From APNM01 sp040361335 (GTDB lineage: Bacteria; Pseudomonadota; Gammaproteobacteria; Nevskiales; Salinisphaeraceae), in NCBI RefSeq assembly GCF_040361335.1, contig NZ_APNM01000007.1:145643-209642 (forward strand): 64,000 nt of DNA. The letters run 5' to 3'. The position numbers and the translations under genes are program-made. Shown here piece by piece: positions 30,457 to 39,233 of the stretch. Within the stretch, counting starts at the first letter, position 1. Each line of letters starts with the position of its first letter. Under the pieces are notes generated by a model. The model made no database searches. It was given only the letters and a program-made list of their open reading frames with translations, and was not told where the DNA came from.

Positions 30457-31521
30457 ATGAGCGATGCCTCGCCGGAGATCGCCCTGCCGGGCGGCAGCGC
30501 CTTCCTGGCCGGCGCCCCGCACGCCCGTGGCGAGGCGCCCGCCGCCAGTGCCGTCCTGCGCCGCTCGCCGGAGGATTTCGTGGTCGACGAGATCATGCCC
30601 ATCGACCTGACGGGCGAGGGCGAGCATCTCTGGCTGCACGTGGAGAAACGCGGTCTCGATACGCCGCGGGTCGCGGGTGCGCTGGCGGCCCATTACGGCG
30701 TGCGCGAACGGGACGTGGGCTACGCCGGCCTCAAGGACCGGCACGCGCTCACCCGCCAGTGGTTCTCGTTGCCCGCGCCGGTCACCGCGGAGTTGCCCGC
30801 GCCACCGTCGGCGGACGGCTTCCGCTGCCTGCGCGCGACGCGCCACCGCCGCAAGCTGCGGCGCGGCACGCATGCCGGCAACCGCTTCGAACTTACCCTG
30901 CGCGATTTCGAGGGCGAGCGCGCCGCGGCGGACGCCGATCTGGCCCGCGTCGCCCGCGACGGCTGCCCCAACTATTTCGGCCCCCAGCGCTTCGGCCGCG
31001 ATGACGGCAACCTGGACCTGGGGCGCGCGCTGCTGCGGGGACACCGCATGCGCCGCGGCACGCGCCGGGGTCTGGCATTGTCGGCGCTGCGCTCGGACCT
31101 GTTCAACGCGGTCCTGGCCGCCCGGGTGGCGAACGGCACCTGGAACCGCCTGCTCGACGGCGAAGCCGCGGCGCTCGACGGCAGCCGCAGCGTGTTCGCG
31201 GTGACCGATGCCGCGGACGCGACGCTGCAGCGCCGGCTCGCCGAGTTCGACATCCATCCCAGCGGTCCGCTGCCCGGCCGCGGCGGCGACACCGTTGCCG
31301 GCGCCGCCGCCGCGTTCGAGGCGGAGGTGCTGGCCGGTTACCGGGAGGCGGTATCCGGGCTCGCCCGGCTGGGGGTGGACGCCGATCGCCGGGCCCTGCG
31401 CTTGCGTCCGGCGGACCTGACCTGGACGTGGCCGGGGCCGGCAACCCTCCGGTTGACCTTCGATTTGCCTTCCGGCGCCTTCGCCACGACCGTGCTGCGC
31501 GAAATCGTTGCCGTCCGATAG
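30457..31521 (+). CDS. truD: tRNA pseudouridine(13) synthase
   Basis: Modifies U13 in tRNA-Glu. The 354-residue protein has the TruD catalytic segment GYAGLKDRHALTRQWFSL with Asp94 as nucleophile, GLDTPRVAGALA, and the TruD insertion domain with GCPNYFGPQRFGRDDGNLDLG. The C-terminal RLTFDLPSGAFATTVLREI is typical. It normally lies in ftsB-ispD-ispF-truD-surE; here it is directly behind ftsB, and a DUF1302/DUF1329 pair separates it from the smr/surE block. Confidence 0.95.
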   Translation: MSDASPEIALPGGSAFLAGAPHARGEAPAASAVLRRSPEDFVVDEIMPIDLTGEGEHLWLHVEKRGLDTPRVAGALAAHYGVRERDVGYAGLKDRHALTRQWFSLPAPVTAELPAPPSADGFRCLRATRHRRKLRRGTHAGNRFELTLRDFEGERAAADADLARVARDGCPNYFGPQRFGRDDGNLDLGRALLRGHRMRRGTRRGLALSALRSDLFNAVLAARVANGTWNRLLDGEAAALDGSRSVFAVTDAADATLQRRLAEFDIHPSGPLPGRGGDTVAGAAAAFEAEVLAGYREAVSGLARLGVDADRRALRLRPADLTWTWPGPATLRLTFDLPSGAFATTVLREIVAVR

Positions 31522-31829
31522 AGCGGGCCGGTCCCCGGCACTTGCCAGTCTTGAGCACCTGTATTAATTTGAAGATTCAGCAGTGCTAGGCTGACAGGAA
31601 AAATAAAAGGACTCGCACGTCGATAGGTCTTTTATCGTCGTGAAGGGTTGGTGGAGGAGACTACATCCGTTCGCGACGTGCCGCCGCGAGAGTTCCCGGG
31701 TGCCCCGCATTTCCCCATCGCCCGCCAGGACGCGCCCGCGTCCATCGGCTTGGATGCCCCCGGGAAGGGATGCCCCTGTGTGTATTGCCTGGGCCACGTG
31801 CCCACCGGATACCTAGGGGGGAAAGGACG
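31522..31829 (+). promoter_or_regulatory. 308-base upstream region of the DUF1302/DUF1329 pair with inverted repeat
   Basis: The first 120 bases (TGTATTAATTTGAAGATTC, GGAAAAATAAAAGGACTCG) are visibly AT-richer than the flanking genes. CACGTCGATA at 31616-31625 pairs with TATCGTCGTG at 31633-31642 with one mismatch and a seven-base loop, a possible operator or leader hairpin. No convincing sigma-70 or sigma-54 promoter was found. A 61-codon frame here (31648-31833) has no family features and is not called. Confidence 0.35.
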
Positions 31830-34010
31830 ATGACAATCCGGTTTTCGCTACGCGGCCGGCGTCGCCGCATCGCCGCCGTCTGCGCGTTCGCGTGCACGGT
31901 CGCGGTGCCGCAGGCCGCCGCCTATACCTTCGACCTGAAGGGCTTTCAGGGGAGTTTCACGAACACGGTCACCATCGGCGCCTCCATGCGCATGGAGGAT
32001 CGCGATCCCGGTCTGATCGGCAAGAGCAACCTCAATCCGGGGTTGTGCGTCGGCCGGGACTCGATGGGCGACCTGCAGGGCGACACCTGCAACTCGAGCA
32101 CCGATCCCAGCCTCAACGAGGCTTATGTGGACGCACCGGGCGCCTTCTCGGTGAACGGCGACGACGGCAACCTCAACTACGACAAGTACGACATCGTCTC
32201 GGGCGCGGGCAAGCTGTTATCCGAGCTGAGCCTGCGCAAGGGCGGCTGGAACCTGTTCGTACGGACCCTGGGTTTCTTCGACGAAGCCAACTACGACTTC
32301 GACGAATACCACCCGGACACCACCTTCCAGCCCCGCCATACGCCGCGGCCCGACGGCGCGGAGGACGCCATGGCCCGGGATTTCCGCATCCTGGATGCCT
32401 ACCTGGACGGCGGCTTCAGCGTGCCCTGGCTGGGCGACCGCTACCTGCGGCTGCGGGTCGGCGACCAGGTGATCAACTGGGGCGAGAGTGCGTTCCTGTT
32501 GCTCAACAGCATCAACACGCTGAATCCGCCGGACGCGCCGCTGCTGCGTCTGCCCGGGTTCCAGATCGCGGAGCTGCTGCAGCCGCTGGGGATGGCCACG
32601 GCGCAGATGTCGCTGACCCCGAACGTTTCGGCCGAGGTGTTCTATAACTACGAGTGGGAGCCGGTCACCGTCGACCCGGTGGGCAGCTTCTTCTCCACGG
32701 CCGATATCGCCGGCGCCACCGACAACCGCTACGCCATGCTGTCCTTCGGCAAGGCGCCGGAGGACCCGGATGCCGCCTACGATCCGGCGGACAACATGGA
32801 CGATTCCAGCGGCACCTTTTCCAGCGCGTCGCGCACGGTGTACTTCGACGAGGCGAACGAGGCGCGCGACGGCGGTCAATTCGGCCTGCGCCTGAACTAT
32901 TTCGCGGAATGGCTGAACAACGGCACGGAGTTCAGCCTGTATGCCATGAACTACCACAGCCGTTTCCCGCTGGTAAGCGCGTACGCGGCGGACTCGACCT
33001 GCATCAACGACGCGACCGTGTCGTTGAGCCAGGCACTGGTGGATTGCGGCGGCCCGGGAAGCGGCGACAACGGCCGGCTGATGCTGGCGGGCGAGCCGCT
33101 GCCGGTGGACACGGTGCGGCTGCGTTTCGACTATCCCGAGGACATCAAGCTCTACGGCATAAGCTGGAACACGACCATCGGCAATTGGTCCTTCAACGGC
33201 GAGTACGCCTACCGGCCCAACCTGCCGCTCCAGATCCAGTCCGTGGACCTGATCTTCGCGGCCCTGCAGCCGGCGTTCCCCACGAACAACGTGGGCGACC
33301 CGCCGCCGCCGGCGGATCCCGCCGCGGTGGTGCCAAACCGGCGCGCCGCGGTGCCGGACTACATCGAGACCCTGTATCGCGGGAACACGGTGTCGCCGGG
33401 CGACTATATCCGCGGCTACGAGCGCATGGAGGTCGGCCAGTTCAACATGCAGTTCACGCGCACCATCGGCGGCAGCAACTGGTTGAACGCCGACCAGGTG
33501 ATCGTGCTGCTGGAATTGGGCTTCCAGCACATCCCGGATTTTCCCGATCTGGACGAGTTCCAGTTCAACGCGCCCAACGTTAACACACACATAAGCAACG
33601 GCGCCGACGACACGGACTCGATCACCCGCGATTCGGCCACCCTCAATCCGGGCGGCGCCAACTGCACCCGGGCCTGCCGGCAGAACCCGACCGCGGCGAC
33701 CGGCGGCTTCACGGACGATTTCTCCTGGGGGTTCCGCTTCCTCATGCTGCCGCGTTACCAGAGCCTGTTCTGGAACGTGAACGTGGAGCCGCTGCTGGCG
33801 TTGTTCGGCGACGTCGACGGCACCTCGCCGGGGCCGGGCGCGAACTTCATCGAGGACCGCCTGCAGGTGCTCACCGGCATCCGCTGGGATTATCTCAACG
33901 CCTGGAGCGGCGAGCTGCGCTACACCATGCAGACCGACATGGGCAGCGACGAGTTCCATCCCTCGCGGGATCGGGACGTGCTCAGCTTCTTCGTGGCCTA
34001 TGAATTCTGA
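31830..34010 (+). CDS. DUF1302 family envelope protein
   Basis: Secreted or outer-membrane protein of unknown exact role, 726 residues. ATG 31830 follows GGGGGGAAAGG and gives a basic, hydrophobic signal peptide (MTIRFSLRGRRRR, then IAAVCAFACTVAVPQAAA). The mature start YTFDLKGFQGSFTNTVTIGASMRMEDRDPGL and the internal LRVGDQVINWGESAFLLLNSINTLNP segment are characteristic of the DUF1302 family, which is rich in aromatic, barrel-like strands and ends in Phe (FFVAYEF). DUF1302 genes are typically paired with DUF1329, as here (75 bases downstream), often near RND-type exporters; no exporter is present. An outer-membrane barrel role is inferred, not shown. Confidence 0.88.
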   Translation: MTIRFSLRGRRRRIAAVCAFACTVAVPQAAAYTFDLKGFQGSFTNTVTIGASMRMEDRDPGLIGKSNLNPGLCVGRDSMGDLQGDTCNSSTDPSLNEAYVDAPGAFSVNGDDGNLNYDKYDIVSGAGKLLSELSLRKGGWNLFVRTLGFFDEANYDFDEYHPDTTFQPRHTPRPDGAEDAMARDFRILDAYLDGGFSVPWLGDRYLRLRVGDQVINWGESAFLLLNSINTLNPPDAPLLRLPGFQIAELLQPLGMATAQMSLTPNVSAEVFYNYEWEPVTVDPVGSFFSTADIAGATDNRYAMLSFGKAPEDPDAAYDPADNMDDSSGTFSSASRTVYFDEANEARDGGQFGLRLNYFAEWLNNGTEFSLYAMNYHSRFPLVSAYAADSTCINDATVSLSQALVDCGGPGSGDNGRLMLAGEPLPVDTVRLRFDYPEDIKLYGISWNTTIGNWSFNGEYAYRPNLPLQIQSVDLIFAALQPAFPTNNVGDPPPPADPAAVVPNRRAAVPDYIETLYRGNTVSPGDYIRGYERMEVGQFNMQFTRTIGGSNWLNADQVIVLLELGFQHIPDFPDLDEFQFNAPNVNTHISNGADDTDSITRDSATLNPGGANCTRACRQNPTAATGGFTDDFSWGFRFLMLPRYQSLFWNVNVEPLLALFGDVDGTSPGPGANFIEDRLQVLTGIRWDYLNAWSGELRYTMQTDMGSDEFHPSRDRDVLSFFVAYEF

Positions 34011-34084
34011 TCCGGCGGCAAAACACGCCGGGCATGACAGCGAGGCCGGACCCGTGCCGCGGGTCCGTGCCGGGAGGGGAAAGA

Positions 34085-35491
34085 ATGAACATCCGTACGA
34101 CAATCATGCTGGCGGCCGGTCTGGTCCTCGGCGGTATGGGAGCGGCGGCGGCCAAGGTGCCGCAGGCGGAGGCCGACAAGCTCCGCAACGGTGAGCTGAC
34201 CCCGCTGGGGGGCAAGCGGGCCGGCAACGAGGCCGGCACGATACCCGCCTGGGACGGCGGGCTCACGGAGATACCCGAGAGTGCCAAGCGTCAGGGGTAT
34301 GTGAGCCGCAAGGGCGAACATGTCCGCGATCCGTTCCCGGAGGACGAGCCGCTGTTCACCATCACCGCGGACAATCTCGACGAGCACCGGGACAAGCTCA
34401 CGGCCGGCCAGATCGCGCTATTCGATTTCTTCGACGAGTACAAGATGCCGGTCTACCGGACCCGGCGTACCGCGGCGAAGCCGCAGTTCGTCTACGACGA
34501 GGTCTACCGCAACGCCCTGGAGGCGGAACTGGTGGACAACGGCGAGGGCCTGTCCGGGGCGCGCATGGGGGTGCCGTTCCCGATCCCGCAAAGCGGGCGC
34601 GAGGTGATCTGGAACCACAAGGTCCGCTGGCGCGGTCTCGCCGCGACCCGCTGGAACAACCAGTTCCCGGTGACCTCCAACGGCTCGTTCAACCCGGTGA
34701 AGCTGAAGGAGGACGTGTACTTCGTCTACAGCGACCCGGATGTCACGCGCGAGGCGATCACCGAAGAGAACATCATCATCTATTTCCTGCAGGTGATCCG
34801 CGCGCCGGCGCGCCTGGCGGGCCAGATCCTGCTGGTGCACGAGACCGCCAACCAGGTGCAGGAGGTCCGCCGGGCCTGGCTGTACAACCCCGGCCAGCGC
34901 CGCATCCGGCGGGCCCCCAACGTGGGCTACGACAATCCCGGCACCGCCTCCGACGGCCTGCGCACCAACGACCAGCTCGACATGTTCAACGGCGCCATGG
35001 ACCGTTATACCTGGAAGCTGGTGGGCAAGCGCGAGATCTACGTGCCCTATAACGCCTACCGGATCCACAGCCCGGAGCTGGACTACGACGACATCATCCA
35101 GGCGCGGCACATCGATCAGGACCTGACCCGCTACGAGCTGCACCGCGTCTGGGTGGTGGAGGCCCACGTGCGCGAGGGCACCAGCCATGTCTACAAGCGG
35201 CGCACCTTCTACGTGGACGAGGATTCCTGGCAGATCATGGCGGTGGACAACTACGACCAGCGCGACCAGCTCTGGCGGGTTCAGGAGGGTCACCAGGTCC
35301 AGGCCTACGATCCCGATTTCTACCTGACCCAGGGCATCGTCTGCCACACCATCTACGATCTCCAGAACAGCCGCTACATGGCCCTGGCGCTGAACAACGA
35401 GGACGACGAGACGATGGTGATCGAAGACCAGATCGACGACCCGCAGCGCTACTTCAACCCGCGCACCATCAACCGTTTCGCCTTCAAGTGA
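34085..35491 (+). CDS. DUF1329 family periplasmic/outer-membrane protein
   Basis: 468 residues. ATG 34085 follows GGGAGGGGAAAG and gives the signal peptide MNIRTTIMLAAGLVLGGMG, cut near AAAAK. The mature part (KVPQAEADKLRNGELTPLGGKRAGNEAGTIPAWDGGL) is the DUF1329 hallmark, and GQRRIRRAPNVGYDNPG, KREIYVPYNAYRIHSPEL and KRRTFYVDEDSWQIMAVD recur in the family. The fold is thought to resemble lipoprotein-carrier (LolA/LolB-like) proteins; the cargo is unknown. It forms an operon with the DUF1302 gene. A family-1 hairpin repeat starts three bases after the stop. Confidence 0.9.
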   Translation: MNIRTTIMLAAGLVLGGMGAAAAKVPQAEADKLRNGELTPLGGKRAGNEAGTIPAWDGGLTEIPESAKRQGYVSRKGEHVRDPFPEDEPLFTITADNLDEHRDKLTAGQIALFDFFDEYKMPVYRTRRTAAKPQFVYDEVYRNALEAELVDNGEGLSGARMGVPFPIPQSGREVIWNHKVRWRGLAATRWNNQFPVTSNGSFNPVKLKEDVYFVYSDPDVTREAITEENIIIYFLQVIRAPARLAGQILLVHETANQVQEVRRAWLYNPGQRRIRRAPNVGYDNPGTASDGLRTNDQLDMFNGAMDRYTWKLVGKREIYVPYNAYRIHSPELDYDDIIQARHIDQDLTRYELHRVWVVEAHVREGTSHVYKRRTFYVDEDSWQIMAVDNYDQRDQLWRVQEGHQVQAYDPDFYLTQGIVCHTIYDLQNSRYMALALNNEDDETMVIEDQIDDPQRYFNPRTINRFAFK

Positions 35492-35493
35492 TT

Positions 35494-35630
35494 GTTAACC
35501 ACAGAGGTACAGGGGCACAGAGGAAAAAGATCTGAAATCGCAATGGGCATGCGAAGGAGAAGAAGCGAAAACGCTGACGCCCCGCATCCTTCGTGCCTTA
35601 TTCCCTGTGCCTCTGTGTCCCTGTGGTTAA
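35494..35630. repeat. Intergenic hairpin repeat, family 1, copy 5, filling a convergent gap
   Basis: Left arm 35494-35524 starts GTTAACCACAGAGGTACAGG; right arm 35603-35630 ends CTGTGTCCCTGTGGTTAA. It occupies essentially all of the 143 bases between the converging DUF1329 and smr genes, from three bases after one stop to four bases before the other. In both directions the transcript could fold into the long stem, so it could serve as a shared transcription end. Confidence 0.85.
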
Positions 35631-35634
35631 TGCC

Positions 35635-36177
35635 TTAACGGCGCAGGAGGACGTAGACGGCGCCGGTGCCGCCGTCCACCGGCCGCGCCGAGCAGTAGGC
35701 GAGGACGTCGTCGCGGCGGCGTAGCCACAGGGCCAGCTTGGACTTGAGCACCGGGCCGCGGTTGCCGGAACGCAGCCCCTTGCCGTGCACGATGCGCACG
35801 CAGCGGTAGCCGGCATCGCGCGCCTCGGCCAGGAAAGCGGCGACCTCGCGCCGGGCGACATCCACGAACAGGCCGTGCAGGTCTAGCTCCGCCTGGCAGC
35901 GGTAGTGGCCTCGCCGCAGCCGTCGCATCACGGCGTGCTGGATGCCGTGGCGGCGATACAGGAGCTCGTCGCCGGTCTCGAATTCCTCGGGGTCACCCTC
36001 CAGCAATTCCTCGATCACGGCGGCCTCGTCGGCCTCGGTCGAGCGCGGCCGGGGCGGGGGCGGGGCGCGTCGCGGCGGACGCCGGCCGGGTTTCACGGGT
36101 GCGATATCGCCCAGCGCGTCGCGGAATAGCTCGCGGTCCTCGTCGGAGATCGGCGGCTTGTCGGGATCGCGGCTCAT
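35635..36177 (-). CDS. Smr domain protein
   Basis: 180 residues. The N-terminal half is a charged, Pro/Arg-rich linker (DKPPISDEDRELFRDALGDI resembles the SmrA/YfcN type). The C-terminal half is a MutS2-like Smr domain with the LDLHG motif (ELDLHGLFVDVARREV) and a VRIVHGKGLRSG segment, and ends GTGAVYVLLRR. Smr domains can nick DNA or act as RNA endonucleases. In many gammaproteobacteria a gene of this kind lies upstream of and divergent from surE, as here, so it belongs to the ancestral truD-smr-surE block. Confidence 0.93.
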   Translation of the reverse strand: MSRDPDKPPISDEDRELFRDALGDIAPVKPGRRPPRRAPPPPRPRSTEADEAAVIEELLEGDPEEFETGDELLYRRHGIQHAVMRRLRRGHYRCQAELDLHGLFVDVARREVAAFLAEARDAGYRCVRIVHGKGLRSGNRGPVLKSKLALWLRRRDDVLAYCSARPVDGGTGAVYVLLRR

Positions 36178-36282
36178 GCGGGGCGCACCGGCATCCTGTG
36201 CGGGTATTCCAGTATAAGATAAGATAACGCCCGGGCAAGCCGCCGCCTGGGGCGGCTTTTTATATTCGGTTCAGATATTTGC

Positions 36283-37032
36283 ATGCGCATCCTGCTTTCC
36301 AATGACGACGGTTACCGGGCCCGGGGGCTCGCCAGCCTGCGCGAGGCCGTACGCACGGTCTGCGACGATGTGGTCACGGTGGCGCCGGACCGCAACCGCA
36401 GCGGCGCCAGCAACTCGCTGACGCTGGAGACCCCGTTGCGGGTCCGGCTGATCGAGGACGGCCTGTACTGCGTCGAGGGCACGCCCACCGATTGCGTGCA
36501 CCTGGCGATCACGGGGCTGCTCGACGACGAACCGGACATGGTATTGTCCGGCATCAACGAGGGGGCCAACCTGGGCGACGACATCCTTTATTCCGGCACC
36601 GTGGCCGCCGCCACGGAGGGCCGCTTCCTGGGCCTGCCGGCGGTCGCGGTTTCGCTCGCCGGCGAACAACAGGCGCACTACGCCACCGCGGCACGCGTGG
36701 CGGTCACGCTGCTGGAACGTCTGAGCCGTGACCCGCTGCCGGCGGACACCATCCTCAACGTCAATGTGCCCGACCTGCCGTGGTCCGAGCTGCAGGGGTT
36801 CGAGGCGACCCGACTGGGCCATCGCCACCGCGCCGAGCGGGTGGTGAAGGACCGGGATCCGCGGGGGCGGCCGATCTACTGGATCGGTCCCGCGGGGCCG
36901 GAGTCCGATGCCGGTCCGGGCACCGATTTCCACGCCATCGCCAACCGCAAGGTCTCGATCACCCCGATCCAGACCGATCTGACGCGTTTCCAGGCCCTGG
37001 ATCAGGTCGCCGGCTGGGTGGGACAGTTGTGA
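36283..37032 (+). CDS. surE: 5'/3'-nucleotidase SurE
   Basis: Metal-dependent survival protein that dephosphorylates nucleoside monophosphates and short polyphosphates. The 249-residue protein begins MRILLSNDDGYRARGL, with metal-binding Asp8-Asp9. APDRNRSGASNSLTL, EGTPTDCVHLAI, LSGINEGANLGDDILYSGTVAAATEGR and the C-terminal SITPIQTDLTRFQAL are hallmarks. The stop overlaps the pcm GTG start. The upstream 105 bases separate it from divergent smr and contain a CGCCGCCTGGGGCGGC hairpin followed by TTTTTAT, which may be a terminator. Confidence 0.96.
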   Translation: MRILLSNDDGYRARGLASLREAVRTVCDDVVTVAPDRNRSGASNSLTLETPLRVRLIEDGLYCVEGTPTDCVHLAITGLLDDEPDMVLSGINEGANLGDDILYSGTVAAATEGRFLGLPAVAVSLAGEQQAHYATAARVAVTLLERLSRDPLPADTILNVNVPDLPWSELQGFEATRLGHRHRAERVVKDRDPRGRPIYWIGPAGPESDAGPGTDFHAIANRKVSITPIQTDLTRFQALDQVAGWVGQL

Positions 37033-37709
37033 GCACGGATGTCCGGCATCCGCACGCGCTCGGTCTGGGCATGACCTCGGAGCGCAGCAGACACCGGCTG
37101 ATAGAGCGGCTACGCGGCATCGGCGCCGGCGACGAGCGGGTATTGCAGGCCATGGCACGCGTGCCGCGCCACCAGTTCGTCGACGAGGCGATGGCGAGCC
37201 GCTCCTACGACGACACCGCGCTGCCCATCGGCTACGGTCAGACCATCTCGCAGCCGTTCGTGGTCGCCCACATGACCACGTTGCTGCTGGGCGAGGGCGA
37301 GCCGCCGGCCACGGTCCTGGAGATCGGCACCGGCAGCGGCTACCAGGCGGCGGTGCTCGCCGAACTGGTGCGTACCGTCTACACGGTCGAACGCATCCCG
37401 GCCCTATACCGCCGCGCCCGCACCCGTCTGTTGGAGATCGGCTACCGCAACGTGCGCGTGCGCCTGGCCGACGGCACGATCGGCCTGCCGGACTACGGTC
37501 CCTTCGACGCCATCCTGGTGACCGCCGGCGCCGAGACCCTCCCGGAAGCGCTGCTGGAGCAGTTGCGCGAGGGCGGCCGCCTGGTCGCGCCGGTGGGCGG
37601 CCGGGAAGGGCAGCGGCTGGTCGTGATCGACCGCCACGCCGATGGTCTCGACCGGCAGGAGCTGGACCCGGTCAGCTTCGTGCCGCTGCTGCCGGGTGTC
37701 GAGGAATGA
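37029..37709 (+). CDS. pcm: Protein-L-isoaspartate O-methyltransferase
   Basis: Repairs isoaspartyl residues by SAM-dependent methylation. The GTG at 37029 overlaps the surE stop (GTGA) and gives 226 residues. VPRHQFVDEAMASRSYDD, ALPIGYGQTISQPFVVAHMT, the SAM motif VLEIGTGSGYQAAVLAEL, and the post-motif AILVTAGAETLPEALLEQL are all typical. surE-pcm coupling is standard in gammaproteobacteria. A family-1 repeat follows 28 bases after the stop. Confidence 0.96.
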   Translation: MSTDVRHPHALGLGMTSERSRHRLIERLRGIGAGDERVLQAMARVPRHQFVDEAMASRSYDDTALPIGYGQTISQPFVVAHMTTLLLGEGEPPATVLEIGTGSGYQAAVLAELVRTVYTVERIPALYRRARTRLLEIGYRNVRVRLADGTIGLPDYGPFDAILVTAGAETLPEALLEQLREGGRLVAPVGGREGQRLVVIDRHADGLDRQELDPVSFVPLLPGVEE

Positions 37710-37736
37710 CCACCGGCTGCGTCAGACGTTTGTATC

Positions 37737-37929
37737 AAACCACAGAGGCGCACAGAGGCGCACAGAGGAAGGATTTTGTGGCCATCCCGGAAACCCGGAA
37801 GCGCTGCCCGCGCCTCGGGGGAATCATATCGTTCGTCCGTCGTTCTCTCCGCATGCCGGACCGGCGCGCAGCGCCGTCCGGGATGATGAAAAACAAACCT
37901 CTGTGCGCCTCTGTGCGCCTCTGTGGTTC
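37737..37929. repeat. Intergenic hairpin repeat, family 1, copy 6
   Basis: Left arm 37737-37770 starts AAACCACAGAGGCGCACAGA; right arm 37898-37928 ends GCGCCTCTGTGCGCCTCT plus GTGGTT. These are the cleanest copies of the 10-base GAGGCGCACA period. The loop holds a further small palindrome around 37851-37883 (ATGCCGGACCGGCGCGC, GCGCCGTCCGGGATGA). The right arm reads open in the yqaA frame and would falsely lengthen that protein by about 105 residues. Confidence 0.88.
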
Positions 37930-37956
37930 GCTTTCACCGTTGGAGGCTTGCTGCTG

Positions 37957-38532
37957 ATGTGGCGACGCCTCTACGACGCGACCCTCCGGGCGGCGGGCCA
38001 TCGGCATGCCGAGGGCTATCTGACGGCGCTGTCGTTCACGGAGTCCTCGTTCTTTCCGATCCCGCCGGACGTGATGCTGGCGCCGATGGTGATGGCGCGC
38101 CGGGAGCGGGCCTGGCGCCTGGCGCTGATCACCACGGTCGCCTCGGTGGCCGGCGCGCTGCTCGGCTACGTCATCGGTCTGTTCCTGCTGGAGACGGTGA
38201 CACCCTGGCTGCAGGCCATGGGTCACTGGGAGAAATACCTCACGGTGCGCGGCTGGTTCGCGACCTGGGGGTTCTGGGCGATCCTGGTGGCGGGCTTCAC
38301 GCCGATCCCCTACAAGGTCTTCACCATCGCCGCCGGCGCCGGGGCGATGCCGTTGCTGCCGTTCGTCGCGGGCTCGCTGGTCTCCCGCGGCGCGCGCTTC
38401 TTCCTGGTGGCGGGGCTGGTACGCTGGCTGGGACCCGCATTCGAACAGCGGCTGCTTAAATACATCGATATCATCGGATGGGTGCTGCTCCTCGCCATCG
38501 TCGTCGGCTGGCTCGTCTATCGCTTTCACTAG
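37957..38532 (+). CDS. yqaA: YqaA/DedA-type (VTT domain) membrane protein
   Basis: 191-residue inner-membrane protein of the SNARE-associated/DedA superfamily. ATG 37957 follows TTGGAGG and gives MWRRLYDATLRAAGHRHAE. ALSFTESSFFPIPPDVMLAPMV is the re-entrant segment with conserved Glu, Pro and Asp. GALLGYVIGL, the VAGFTPIPYKVFTIAAGA signature and the RGARFFLVAGLVRW segment follow. DedA proteins are linked to lipid-carrier flipping and membrane homeostasis. It lies between pcm and nlpD, as in related genomes. Confidence 0.92.
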   Translation: MWRRLYDATLRAAGHRHAEGYLTALSFTESSFFPIPPDVMLAPMVMARRERAWRLALITTVASVAGALLGYVIGLFLLETVTPWLQAMGHWEKYLTVRGWFATWGFWAILVAGFTPIPYKVFTIAAGAGAMPLLPFVAGSLVSRGARFFLVAGLVRWLGPAFEQRLLKYIDIIGWVLLLAIVVGWLVYRFH

Positions 38533-39233
38533 CCGTGGCCGGGCTGTTGCTGGCCGCCTGCACGGCCGGCCCGCTGTTCCGTCCGGACACCTATACCGTG
38601 CGCCGGGGCGATACCCTCTATTCGATCGCCTGGCGCTACGGCGTGGACTGGCGCCGGCTGGCGCGCTGGAACGGTATCGGGCCGCCGTACGACATCTATC
38701 CGGGCGACGTGCTGCACCTGGACGGGCGCACACGCAGCGTCGCTTCCTCGACTTCCTCCTCCTCGTCGTCGGCCCCGAGCGGCGGCGCGTCGCGCGACGG
38801 CGGCCAGCGCACCGCACGCGCCTCGTCTCCGGCGCCGCGCGACCGACCGGCGCCGATGGCGAGCGACCTGGACTGGCGATGGCCGGTGGGCGGGAAGGTG
38901 CTGCGCGGCTATTCCGGCAGCCACGCCCGCCGCGGCATCGATATCGCCGGCAGCATGGGGGACGCGGTCCGGGCCGCGGCGCCGGGGCGGGTGGTCTACA
39001 GCGGCTCGGGGCTCAAGGGCTACGGCAACCTCGTGATCATCAAGCACGACGACCGATTCCTGTCCGCCTACGGATTCAACCGCCGCCTGCGGGTGGGCCA
39101 GGGCGAGACCGTGGGCGCCGGCCAGCATATCGCCGACGTGGGGCTCGGTCCCGAGAACCGGGCGATGCTCTATTTCGAAATCCGCCGCGACGGCGAGCCC
39201 GTCGATCCGCAGCGCCTGCTGCCGCGCCGCTGA
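38478..39233 (+). CDS. nlpD: NlpD-like lipoprotein, LysM plus LytM/M23 domains
   Basis: Envelope lipoprotein that activates septal amidases. ATG 38478 overlaps the yqaA end by 55 bases and gives a signal peptide with the lipobox LLAAC (cysteine about residue 28). A LysM domain (TYTVRRGDTLYSIAWRYGVDWRRLARWNGI) is followed by a Ser-rich linker (about 90-125) and an M23 domain starting WRWPVGGKVLRGYSG. The zinc-site residues look degenerate: RRGIDIAG, but KHDDRFLSAYG and MLYFEIRRDG in place of the full HxH, as in NlpD/EnvC activators. 251 residues. rpoS, its usual downstream neighbour, is absent. Confidence 0.93.
   Translation: MGAAPRHRRRLARLSLSLAVAGLLLAACTAGPLFRPDTYTVRRGDTLYSIAWRYGVDWRRLARWNGIGPPYDIYPGDVLHLDGRTRSVASSTSSSSSSAPSGGASRDGGQRTARASSPAPRDRPAPMASDLDWRWPVGGKVLRGYSGSHARRGIDIAGSMGDAVRAAAPGRVVYSGSGLKGYGNLVIIKHDDRFLSAYGFNRRLRVGQGETVGAGQHIADVGLGPENRAMLYFEIRRDGEPVDPQRLLPRR

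Noticed and set aside
31648..31833. 61-codon frame before the DUF1302 gene
   Set aside because: No family similarity, overlaps the DUF1302 ribosome binding site and start, and lies in a region better read as leader.
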